A DNA stretch of 5,202 nucleotides, taken from the NCBI GenBank assembly GCA_016207865.1, contig JACQZD010000116.1, positions 1-5,202 of the forward strand, read 5' to 3'. Positions 1 to 5,150 of the stretch are shown one piece after another. Under the pieces are notes generated by a model. The model was not told the origin of the DNA and did no database searches. It saw only the letters and a list, made by a program, of their open reading frames with translations. A program made the position numbers and the translations under genes. Within the stretch, counting starts at the first letter, position 1; each line of letters opens with the position of its first letter. Source of the stretch: Nitrospirota bacterium. GTDB lineage: Bacteria > Nitrospirota > Thermodesulfovibrionia > UBA6902 > DSMQ01.

Positions 1-1396
1 AAATTAATGTAAGACCAAAAGCCATAATTATTGAAATGCTTAAAAAAACTTTTGTGCTTTTCTTTACGGCGTCACTGTACAGGAAAAAACCTGAGGAAGC
101 TATGAATGCGGTGATATATGCAGGCAAGGCCCAGTTGGCCTGAACTTTTGCCTGAAGGCTTTTTAAAATGAAAAACCCGAGCGCCGGAGCCCAGAAACAG
201 AATAAAAACAGTGACGCGTTATGCGTTATGCGTAAAAATCCCCCCGTCCCCCCTTTGTCAAAGGGGGGTGAGGGGGGATTTAAAGTTTCACTTACAGCTT
301 GCGGCTTGCAACTTGCAACTATATTTTTTACTGCTCCGTAAAGCACGGCGGCAAACAGCAGGGGCGTCAACACACCAATCTGAGAGCCTAAGAATTCAAA
401 GAAATTCTTGAAAGAAATTCTTACCCCCTCTGAAATGTGTGCCTGGCCTGCAGTGTGTTTTAGCGTAACCCAGTCCTGCCCCGCATTCCAGATAATCACA
501 GGGCTGAATACGGCAAGACTTACTGCAAGGCAGATATAAGGCTCTTTCTTTTCAAGCCAGCGCCGGTGTTCTTTTGAAAAAACAACAAATAAAAACGCAC
601 AGACATAGAAAAACGCCATTGTATATTTTGTTAACAAGCCGAGACCGATGGTTATGCCGAGGAGAAGCCAGTAAGACAGTGATGTGTGATGCGTAATGCG
701 TAACAATCCCCCCCGCCCCCCTTTGTCAAAGGGGGGCGAAAGGGGATGAGGCTCTATAATTCTGACTTCTGACTTCTGGTTGTTCACTGCTTTCCAGAAT
801 AAATACAATGCCAACGCCCAGAAAAAAATAAACGGCGAGTCAATGGTCATCACGACTCCGTACGCGGAGTAAAGAGGCGTTAATTGAAATGCAATTGCCG
901 CCGCCGCTGCGATTTTACTGTTGAATATCTCTTTTGCAAGTTTGTAAATCAAAATTGAGCCGAGGGCCAGGAATACCGGGGCAAAACATCTTATTCCCAA
1001 AACCGTGTCGCCCATAAGCCATGTTGTGAATGCAATGAGATAAGCGATCATGGGACCTTTTGAATAATAGCTGAGGTCCAGCCTCCTGCTCCATTCCCAG
1101 TAATGCGCCTCGTCAGTGCTGAGGTCCAATAAACCTGCGCGGATATAAAGAAACCGCAAAAATGTAAATGTAATAATTGTTAATACAAAGACGACCTTGA
1201 ATTTATCTGCCTTGATATTCTTTTTGGCCCAGTTAAACAGAGCCAGCACGGCAAAGAAGACTGAAATTCCAAGCAGGGCGCCGGCAATCACGTCAGACGG
1301 ATAGTGCACTCCGACATATATCCTTGAAAAGGCAATGAGCGCGGCAAGTAAATAAAGCAGCGCTCCTGCTCTCCTTAAAAAATATGCAAGCAGGTT
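1..1396 (-). CDS. PAP2-GT39 fusion glycosyltransferase, 5'-truncated, runs off the left edge
   Basis: Translating the minus strand gives 465 codons without a stop from 1396 to the left edge. Residues about 1-50 are the end of a PAP2 (type 2 phosphatidic acid phosphatase) domain with its last motif SRxxxxxHxxxD intact (S24, R25, H31, D35). From about residue 65 it reads as a GT39 / PMT_2-like integral membrane glycosyltransferase: the first-loop acidic motif is in DEAHYWEWSRRLDLS (D95, E96), then SYYSKGPM and many hydrophobic helices. Such enzymes move sugars from polyprenyl-phosphate donors to lipid A, protein or glycan on the outer face of the inner membrane. The frame begins directly after a TAA at 1397-1399, and the upstream PAP2 motifs (KxxxxxxRP, PSGH) are absent. 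No ATG, GTG or TTG precedes the SRxxxxxH motif. It is therefore 5'-deleted, probably a decaying gene, or it uses an internal start. Two mosaic repeats are read in frame at residues about 206-240 and 360-396. The family call is confident; whether it is functional is uncertain. Confidence 0.8.
211..320. repeat. Mosaic repeat copy A (heptamers + GC palindrome + heptamers), inside the GT39 frame
   Basis: Three parts are visible. At 214-234 there are three tandem heptamers (ACGCGTT, ATGCGTT, ATGCGTA). At 236-281 lies a palindrome with outer arms AAATCCCCCC / GGGGGGATTT and inner arms CCCCCCTTTG / CAAAGGGGGG around a single T. At 290-320 there are more heptamers (ACTTACA, GCTTGCG, GCTTGCA, ACTTGCA). 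The same three-part plan and an identical 21-base palindrome core occur in copy B. On the minus strand it is read as part of the glycosyltransferase, including the peptide NPPSPPFDKGGTGGF, and falls between two hydrophobic segments (LLFAAVLYGAVK before, LFLFCFWAPALGFFI after). Similar palindromes and heptamer runs are scattered through many environmental bacterial genomes; that is general recollection and was not looked up. Confidence 0.85.
679..779. repeat. Mosaic repeat copy B (heptamers + GC palindrome + heptamers), inside the GT39 frame
   Basis: This has the same order as copy A. Heptamers occupy 682-702 (ATGTGTG, ATGCGTA, ATGCGTA). The palindrome core at 716-736 is identical to that of copy A, with less regular outer arms at about 705-747. 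A different heptamer, CTGACTT, is repeated at 762-775. The stretch ACAGTG precedes the left side of both copies (208-213 and 676-681), so homology starts at the same point. On the minus strand it encodes roughly NQKSEVRII, then HPLSPPFDKGGRGG, then LLRITHHTS. It sits between the helices ending in ALYLFWKAV and starting with YWLLLGITIGLGLL, where GT39 proteins normally have only a short loop. The reading frame is kept. Confidence 0.85.
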
Positions 1397-1454
1397 TTAA
1401 AGTAAAGAGGGGTAGAAAAAGCGCCGAAAAAATATAAAAAATAATTTTTTAATG

Positions 1455-1483
1455 TTGACATTCGCCGCATAATGTGATAAAAA
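1455..1483 (+). promoter_or_regulatory. Sigma70-type promoter for the PilZ gene
   Basis: A perfect -35 box TTGACA (1455-1460) is followed after 17 bases by TAAAAA (1478-1483, 4 of 6 to consensus), with a TGn extension at 1475-1477. Transcription would start near 1490 and give an AU-rich leader of about 44 bases. A second possible promoter closer to the gene has TATAAT at 1522-1527 with a weak TTTATA 18 bases upstream; it would start at or very near the ATG. The spacer 1397-1533 holds nothing else that is recognisable. Confidence 0.55.
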
Positions 1484-1533
1484 TTTTTAAGGTATTATTT
1501 ATATTTTAGCGATGAATATTATATAATAAATAT

Positions 1534-1878
1534 ATGGAAAGACGAACTTATGAAAGAATACCGCTTCCTTCAAGAGTACAGGTAAAGTTTCTGCTCGGCA
1601 ATATGATTTATCCCGGAGTTGTGACCAATATTTCAGAAAGCGGCATGTTCATAGGCACAAAACTGTCTTTCCCCGTAGGGACGGAAATTGACATTGCGGT
1701 TATCCTTCCTTCGGAGGAAGTCTTGAAAATTCCCGTAAAAGTCAGAAGGACCATAAAATCAGACGCCTTCTACGAGTATGAATATCACGACAGCAACGGC
1801 ATGGGGGTAGAGGTTATGGCTACACCTCACAGTTATCAGCAATTTGTAAGCGATCTCAGGAATACCTATTATTGCTGA
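1534..1878 (+). CDS. Single-domain PilZ protein (probable cyclic-di-GMP receptor)
   Basis: The 114-residue protein is essentially one PilZ domain. Both ligand-binding signatures are present: RxxxR at R4-R8 (in MERRTYER) and (D/N)xSxxG as N32, S34, G37 (in TNISESGMFIG). PilZ domains bind cyclic di-GMP and pass the signal to partners that control motility, pili or exopolysaccharide; the partner here is unknown. Hydrophobic beta-strand segments follow, such as EIDIAVILPS and LKIPVKVRRTI, as expected for the barrel. There is no signal peptide or membrane segment, so it should be cytoplasmic. The ATG at 1534 fits the family start, and an in-frame TGA at 1513-1515 rules out a longer protein. The upstream bases are pure AT with no Shine-Dalgarno. 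Its TGA directly abuts the stop codon of typA on the opposite strand. Confidence 0.92.
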   Translation: MERRTYERIPLPSRVQVKFLLGNMIYPGVVTNISESGMFIGTKLSFPVGTEIDIAVILPSEEVLKIPVKVRRTIKSDAFYEYEYHDSNGMGVEVMATPHSYQQFVSDLRNTYYC

Positions 1879-3696
1879 TTAGTCCTGCTGTCCGGGTTTC
1901 TGCCTCAGTCTTTTGCCTGCCTCAAGGATTTTCTTCCTTATCCTTATGGACTGTGGAGTGACCTCAACCAGTTCATCTTCCTTAATGAATTCTATGGACT
2001 GTTCCAGGCTGAGCATCCTGGGCGGTATTAAATGCAGCGCTTCATCCGCGTTTGAGGAGCGCATGTTTGTCTGTTTCTTTTCCTTTATCACATTGACGTC
2101 CAAATCATTTTCCCTTGAATTTTCACCGATGACCATTCCTTCATAGACAGGCGTGTTTTCTTTTATAAAGAGTATTCCCCTCGGCTGAAGGTGAAACAGC
2201 GCATATGTGGTTGATTTGCCCTGCCGGTCCGCAACAAGCGCTCCGGTCTGTCTTTTGGAAATGATTCCGTGCCACGGCTCATACCCGTCAAACAGGTGAT
2301 TAAGCAGTCCGGTGCCTCTGGTGTCTGTCAAAAACTGCGTCCTGAATCCAATCAGTCCTCTGGAGGGAATCCTGAACTCAAGCCGCACCCTTCCGTGCCC
2401 GTTGTTCTGCATTTTTTGCATCCTGCCTTTTCTCATACCTATCTGCTGAGTTACCACTCCCACGAATTCTTCAGGCACGTCAATAACGAGAAGCTCCATG
2501 GGTTCGTGCAGGGCGCTGTTAATGGTCTTCGTTATTGTTTCAGGCATTGATACCGAAAGCTCATAGCCTTCGCGCCTCATCATCTCTATAAGGATTGCAA
2601 GCTGCAGCTCGCCGCGCCCCATTACCTTAAATGAATCCGTATCGGTAAAATCCACCTTTATGGAAACATTGTAAAGAAGCTCTTTTTCAAGCCGGTCCCT
2701 CAGATTCCTTGATGTTACATACCGTCCTTCCTTCCCGGAAAACGGGGAGGTATTGACTGAAAAAACCATAGAAATGGTCGGTTCATCAACAGTTATCCTC
2801 GGCAGGGGCATAGGGTTTTCTATATCCGTAACCGTGTCGCCTATATTTATTCCCTCAATGCCTGCAAGACAGACGATGTCGCCGGCAGAGGCCTCCTTTA
2901 CCTCATTCCGTTCAAGCCCCTGAAATGTATAAATGGAAGTAATCTTTGTTGTTACGGCATTTGCATCGCTGTTTATAACTGCTACGGAATCGCCGATCTT
3001 TACAGTCCCTGAAAATATCCTGCCTATGGCAAGCCTGCCTACATAATCGTTGTAATCAATGTTTGTGACAAGCAATTGGAGTGTGTCGTCCTTATTGCCC
3101 TCGGGCGCGGGGATTGTTTTAAGGATGAGGTTAAATAAATGCCTTAAGTCGCCGGCTTCATCATCTATGTTAAGTTTTGATATGCCTTTTTTGGCATTTG
3201 TGTAAACAATCGGGAACTCAAGCTGTTCTTCGGTTGCATCAATATCAATGAACAGGTCATAGACCTCGTTTATTACCTCCTTAATCCTTGCGTCAGGCCG
3301 GTCAATTTTGTTAATGACAAGTATTGGAGGCAGTTTAAGCTCAAGCGCCTTTCTGAGGACAAACCTTGTCTGAGGCAAAGGGCCTTCGGAGGCGTCAACC
3401 AGCAGGAGCACGCCGTCCACCATCTTCATGGTCCGTTCAACCTCGCCGCCGAAATCGGCGTGTCCGGGCGTATCAACAATGTTTATTTTTACCCCGTTAT
3501 ATTCAACGGCAGTATTTTTTGCCATTATGGTAATTCCCCTTTCCTGCTCCAGGTCAATATTATCCATGACCCTGTCCTGCACCTTTTCATTGGCGCGGAA
3601 AATCCCTGCCTGCCTTAACATCCAGTCCACAAGGGTTGTCTTGCCATGGTCCACATGGGCTATGATCGCAATATTCCTTAAATCTTCCCGTTTCAT
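1879..3696 (-). CDS. typA: Ribosome-associated translational GTPase TypA/BipA
   Basis: The 605-residue product matches the usual TypA length (about 600-610). The G-domain motifs are all in place: G1 AHVDHGKT (13-20), the RGIT segment (53-56), DTPGH (75-79) and NKID (129-132); the G5 position reads NAKKG rather than the common SA form. The EF-G-like beta-barrel and domains III and V follow (for example GRGELQLAILIEMMRREG and GRVRLEFRIPSRGLIGFR). The TypA-specific C-terminal domain ends with SNADEALHL and TPQSIRIRKK. TypA binds 70S ribosomes at the EF-G site, helps ribosome assembly and is needed for growth in the cold or under stress in several bacteria. The start ATG has GAGG four bases upstream (3701-3704 on the plus strand) and aligns with the family N-terminus. 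It is divergent from the rbp-rpsU operon and convergent with the PilZ gene. Confidence 0.97.
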   Translation of the reverse strand: MKREDLRNIAIIAHVDHGKTTLVDWMLRQAGIFRANEKVQDRVMDNIDLEQERGITIMAKNTAVEYNGVKINIVDTPGHADFGGEVERTMKMVDGVLLLVDASEGPLPQTRFVLRKALELKLPPILVINKIDRPDARIKEVINEVYDLFIDIDATEEQLEFPIVYTNAKKGISKLNIDDEAGDLRHLFNLILKTIPAPEGNKDDTLQLLVTNIDYNDYVGRLAIGRIFSGTVKIGDSVAVINSDANAVTTKITSIYTFQGLERNEVKEASAGDIVCLAGIEGINIGDTVTDIENPMPLPRITVDEPTISMVFSVNTSPFSGKEGRYVTSRNLRDRLEKELLYNVSIKVDFTDTDSFKVMGRGELQLAILIEMMRREGYELSVSMPETITKTINSALHEPMELLVIDVPEEFVGVVTQQIGMRKGRMQKMQNNGHGRVRLEFRIPSRGLIGFRTQFLTDTRGTGLLNHLFDGYEPWHGIISKRQTGALVADRQGKSTTYALFHLQPRGILFIKENTPVYEGMVIGENSRENDLDVNVIKEKKQTNMRSSNADEALHLIPPRMLSLEQSIEFIKEDELVEVTPQSIRIRKKILEAGKRLRQKPGQQD

Positions 3697-3738
3697 AAGA
3701 CCTCGCTTTTATACAGAGAAAGTATAGTCCGTTGCTGT

Positions 3739-3758
3739 CTGCCACATAATTCTGGCAG
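3739..3758. repeat. Inverted repeat CTGCCA-N8-TGGCAG upstream of typA
   Basis: The arms CTGCCA (3739-3744) and TGGCAG (3753-3758) are perfect, with 8 bases between them. It lies 43-62 bases upstream of the typA start. A TATACT that could be a typA -10 box lies between repeat and gene (3721-3726, minus strand), but no convincing -35 accompanies it. It could be a regulator site or a leader hairpin; a chance occurrence cannot be excluded. Confidence 0.35.
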
Positions 3759-3858
3759 CTCTTTAATAATGAAGTGCTGACCGGAGGCTGATTAGCTGCG
3801 GCTTTTACTATATTAACCTATTTGTCCGGAAAATGCCACCAACCGCGGCGGTGCAATT

Positions 3859-3874
3859 GATTTGTTTACAAATC
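3859..3874. promoter_or_regulatory. 16-base palindrome overlapping the rbp -35 box (putative operator)
   Basis: GATTTGT (3859-3865) and ACAAATC (3868-3874) form perfect 7-base arms around TT. The -35 box TTTACA (3865-3870) lies inside it, so a dimeric protein bound here would block RNA polymerase. The regulator is not identifiable from the window. Confidence 0.45.
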
Positions 3875-3893
3875 CATATTAATAGGCTATACT
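3865..3893 (+). promoter_or_regulatory. Strong sigma70-type promoter of the rbp-rpsU operon
   Basis: TTTACA (3865-3870, 5 of 6) and TATACT (3888-3893, 5 of 6) are separated by the ideal 17 bases. Transcription would begin near 3900, giving a leader of about 90 bases that contains the hairpin at 3919-3953. It is the best promoter match in the 3697-3989 divergent region. Confidence 0.75.
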
Positions 3894-3918
3894 TATCTTT
3901 AAACTTTTAGAGTTTTAG

Positions 3919-3953
3919 AAACCTCAGAGACTTTGAAAGCCCTGAGGTTTTTT
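3919..3953 (+). terminator. Intrinsic terminator hairpin in the leader of the rbp-rpsU operon (possible attenuator)
   Basis: A perfect 9-base stem, AAACCTCAG (3919-3927) with CTGAGGTTT (3942-3950), closes a 14-base loop and is followed by an unbroken run of Ts to 3953. The T-run exists only for plus-strand transcripts. No plus-strand gene ends in this divergent region, so the only transcript it can act on is the operon leader starting near 3900. An alternative weaker hairpin, GAGTTT (3910-3915) with AAACCTC (3919-3925, one bulged C), would tie up the left arm of the terminator, as in an attenuator. The hairpin is seen directly; the regulatory role is inferred. Confidence 0.75.
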
Positions 3954-3989
3954 ATTCAACGATGTTGAAAAAACAAAAGGAGACGGCAT

Positions 3990-4349
3990 ATGGGAAAAAA
4001 GCTTTACGTAGGCAACATTTCATTCAAGGCGACTGAGGAGGATGTCAAGGAGCTCTTTGCAAGGATCGGAGAGGTGGAATCTGTAAAAATAATAACTGAT
4101 GCGCAGACCGGAAATCCCAAGGGGTTTGGTTTTGTTGAGATGACATCAGAGGCAGACGCCGGTAAAGCAATTGCCGAGCTGAACGGTACAATGTTCATGG
4201 AAAGAGCTGTTTCTGTTGCCGAGGCAAGACCGCAGGCTCCGAGGGAAAGACGCAGTTTCGGAGGCGGAGGCGGAGGCAGAGGCGGTTTTGGAGGCGGGAA
4301 AGGCGGTTTTGGCGGGGGCAAAAGAGGACAGGGAAGAGGACGGAGATAA
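3990..4349 (+). CDS. RRM-domain RNA-binding protein with glycine-rich tail
   Basis: The 119-residue protein has one RNA recognition motif at about residues 3-80, with RNP2 LYVGNI (5-10) and RNP1 KGFGFVEM (44-51), including the aromatic residues that stack on RNA (Y6, F46, F48). A short basic linker leads to a tail of Gly, Arg, Lys and Phe repeats (about 90-119, RGGF and GGGKGGF units), which usually adds non-specific RNA affinity. The architecture is that of the bacterial Rbp family known from cyanobacteria, where several members are cold-induced. The ATG follows an excellent AAGGAG (3977-3982) at 7 bases. It is the first gene of an operon with rpsU and is probably controlled by the promoter, palindrome and leader hairpin upstream. 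The RNA targets are unknown. Confidence 0.95.
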   Translation: MGKKLYVGNISFKATEEDVKELFARIGEVESVKIITDAQTGNPKGFGFVEMTSEADAGKAIAELNGTMFMERAVSVAEARPQAPRERRSFGGGGGGRGGFGGGKGGFGGGKRGQGRGRR

Positions 4350-4355
4350 ACTAAT

Positions 4356-4550
4356 TTGGATATAAAGGTCTTTGGAAATGATATTGAGAAAGCGCTGAAA
4401 TTACTTAAACGCCAGATTCAGAAGGACGGATTGTTTAAGGAGGTCAAGCAGCGAAGTTTTTATGAAAAACCTTCAGTAAAGGAAAAAAGAAAACGCAGAG
4501 AGGCATTGAAAAAGAGACAGAAGGCGCAGCGATTCAAAAGAAACGCATAA
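4356..4550 (+). CDS. rpsU: 30S ribosomal protein bS21
   Basis: The 64-residue, very basic protein matches bS21 along its whole length: an N-terminal strand (DIKVFGNDIEKALKLLKRQI), the central KDGLFKEVKQRSFYEKPS, and a helical Lys/Arg-rich tail (KRKRREALKKRQKAQRFK). bS21 sits on the 30S platform near the 3' end of 16S rRNA and helps mRNA engagement during initiation. The only start that fits the family is TTG at 4356. A GGAG at 4342-4345, inside the end of the upstream gene, is 10 bases away, and the gap from the rbp stop codon is 6 bases, so translational coupling is likely. No upstream in-frame ATG gives a sensible N-terminus. Confidence 0.93.
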   Translation: MDIKVFGNDIEKALKLLKRQIQKDGLFKEVKQRSFYEKPSVKEKRKRREALKKRQKAQRFKRNA

Positions 4551-4625
4551 ACCTGATTAAACCATAGGGCTTGATTAACTACAGAGATAAGATTTGCCTT
4601 TACAGGTATTGTATCTATTGAATGT

Positions 4626-4672
4626 CAAATTACAAAGCTCAAAGGCCAAATCAAGGTTAAAGCTCAAAGATT
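4626..4672. repeat. Diverged heptamer-repeat block between rpsU and the 128-residue gene
   Basis: Four consecutive heptamers share the stem CAAA: CAAATTA, CAAAGCT, CAAAGGC and CAAATCA (4626-4653). After a break, AAAGCTCAAAG is repeated exactly (4634-4644 and 4659-4669). The 7-base period is the same as in the heptamer blocks of the two mosaic repeats in the glycosyltransferase, although the sequence is different. Confidence 0.6.
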
Positions 4673-4678
4673 TGTTTT
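4647..4678 (+). terminator. Weak candidate terminator after rpsU
   Basis: CAAATC (4647-4652) pairs with GATTTG (4669-4674) and is followed by TTTT, with a further T-run at 4683-4688. The stem is only six pairs, AT-rich, with a 16-base loop, and it overlaps the heptamer block and the end of the opposing gene. It is the only candidate I see for ending the rbp-rpsU transcript. Confidence 0.25.
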
Positions 4679-5063
4679 AAGATTTTTTCCTATTGAATGT
4701 TATATTTACTTCATAGCTGATGTTTGCATGATCGGATTTCAGATCAGCAATTTTTCCGTTGCAGACAAGGTTTCCCTTTTTCAGTTTCTGATGTTTTTTA
4801 ACCATTTCCGTAATAACAGGCGTTAAATCAAAGCCCCCGCCGGTGCAGCCGCTTATCATGCAGGCCATGTTGAAATAAGCATGAGTGCCGGGCAGGATAG
4901 TGACAGTGCGCACCATAAGTACAGGATTCAATCCTTTTCTGAAATATGTCATTTGTATAATGATGACCGAAACCCCCGGAAAACGCTCAGAAACCAGTCC
5001 GGAGGATATTCTCTGCTGCTTTACCAAATCCATCTTCGCGCTATAATTTTTTCTTTGAGTCAT
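4677..5063 (-). CDS. Conserved-looking hypothetical protein, 128 residues
   Basis: I do not recognise a named family. The protein has a basic N-terminus (MTQRKNYSAKMDLVKQQR), then alternating hydrophobic strands (VSVIIIQMTYF, LMVRTVTILPG). A cysteine- and glycine-rich centre follows, MACMISGCTGGGFDLTPVI, with C68 and C73. A third cysteine, C101, is in LVCNGK, and the last strand is ISYEVNITF. The strand and helix alternation and the balanced composition look like a small soluble alpha/beta protein; there is no signal peptide or membrane helix. C68, C73 and C101 could bind a metal or form a disulfide, which is speculation. The first ATG has AAAGGG four bases upstream and is preferred over M11. 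The gene stands alone, convergent with rpsU, with its own promoter candidate at 5113-5121. Confidence 0.75.
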   Translation of the reverse strand: MTQRKNYSAKMDLVKQQRISSGLVSERFPGVSVIIIQMTYFRKGLNPVLMVRTVTILPGTHAYFNMACMISGCTGGGFDLTPVITEMVKKHQKLKKGNLVCNGKIADLKSDHANISYEVNITFNRKKS

Positions 5064-5084
5064 AATTCCCTTTAAAAATAAAAT

Positions 5085-5104
5085 CCCCCCTGAATGCTGG
5101 GGGG
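5085..5104 (-). promoter_or_regulatory. C6/G6 leader hairpin with T-rich tail before the 128-residue gene
   Basis: CCCCCC (5085-5090) and GGGGGG (5099-5104) enclose 8 bases. Read on the minus strand, the stem is followed by ATTTTATTTTT and then the ribosome binding site, so it can form a terminator or attenuator-like structure in the leader. If transcription starts near 5106 it would lie at the very 5' end of the message and could also stabilise it. It could equally end a gene from beyond the right edge. Confidence 0.5.
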
Positions 5105-5112
5105 TTACAGTA

Positions 5113-5121
5113 ATTATAACA
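5113..5121 (-). promoter_or_regulatory. Extended -10 promoter for the 128-residue gene
   Basis: Read on the minus strand, this is a full TGTTATAAT, a perfect -10 hexamer with the TGn extension. The -35 region at 17 bases (TATCCA, 5136-5141) is poor, which is tolerated by extended -10 promoters. The predicted start near 5106 gives a leader of about 43 bases. Confidence 0.5.
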
Positions 5122-5150
5122 TATTCGGAGATAAATGGATAGCGAGTGTA

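Noticed and set aside
211..411. Plus-strand frame of 66 residues starting MTRYALCVKIPPSP
   Set aside because: It is the reverse reading of mosaic repeat copy A and the glycosyltransferase gene; it has no ribosome binding site and low-complexity content.
398..422. Tandem AAAGAAATTCTT repeat, 13-base spacing
   Set aside because: It is read as ordinary coding sequence (RISFKNFFEFLGS) that fits the GT39 family at this position, so it needs no separate explanation.
211..779. CRISPR array
   Set aside because: There are only two copies 468 bases apart with coding sequence between them, no regular repeat-spacer pattern and no cas genes.
1375..1470. Short minus-strand frame starting MRRMSTLKNYF that ends at a run of six Ts, where a -1 slip would join it to the PAP2-GT39 frame
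   Set aside because: The peptide has no PAP2 motif (no PSGH), no ribosome binding site, and the T-run does not match a classic slippery heptamer in that frame. A deletion explains the missing half better.
1913..2550. Plus-strand frames of 77 and 93 residues inside typA
   Set aside because: They are opposite-strand shadows of a full-length conserved gene, without motifs.
3428..3727. Plus-strand frame of 99 residues over the typA start
   Set aside because: It is an opposite-strand shadow of the TypA GTPase domain.
3962..4036. Possible leader peptide starting MLKKQKE overlapping the rbp start
   Set aside because: It has no Shine-Dalgarno, and its AAAAG-rich codons are simply the ribosome binding region of rbp.
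4004..4321. Minus-strand proline-rich frame of 105 residues
   Set aside because: The proline runs are the reverse reading of the glycine codons in the RRM protein tail.
4881..5075. Plus-strand frame of 64 residues
   Set aside because: It overlaps the better-supported minus-strand 128-residue gene and has no ribosome binding site or recognisable motif.
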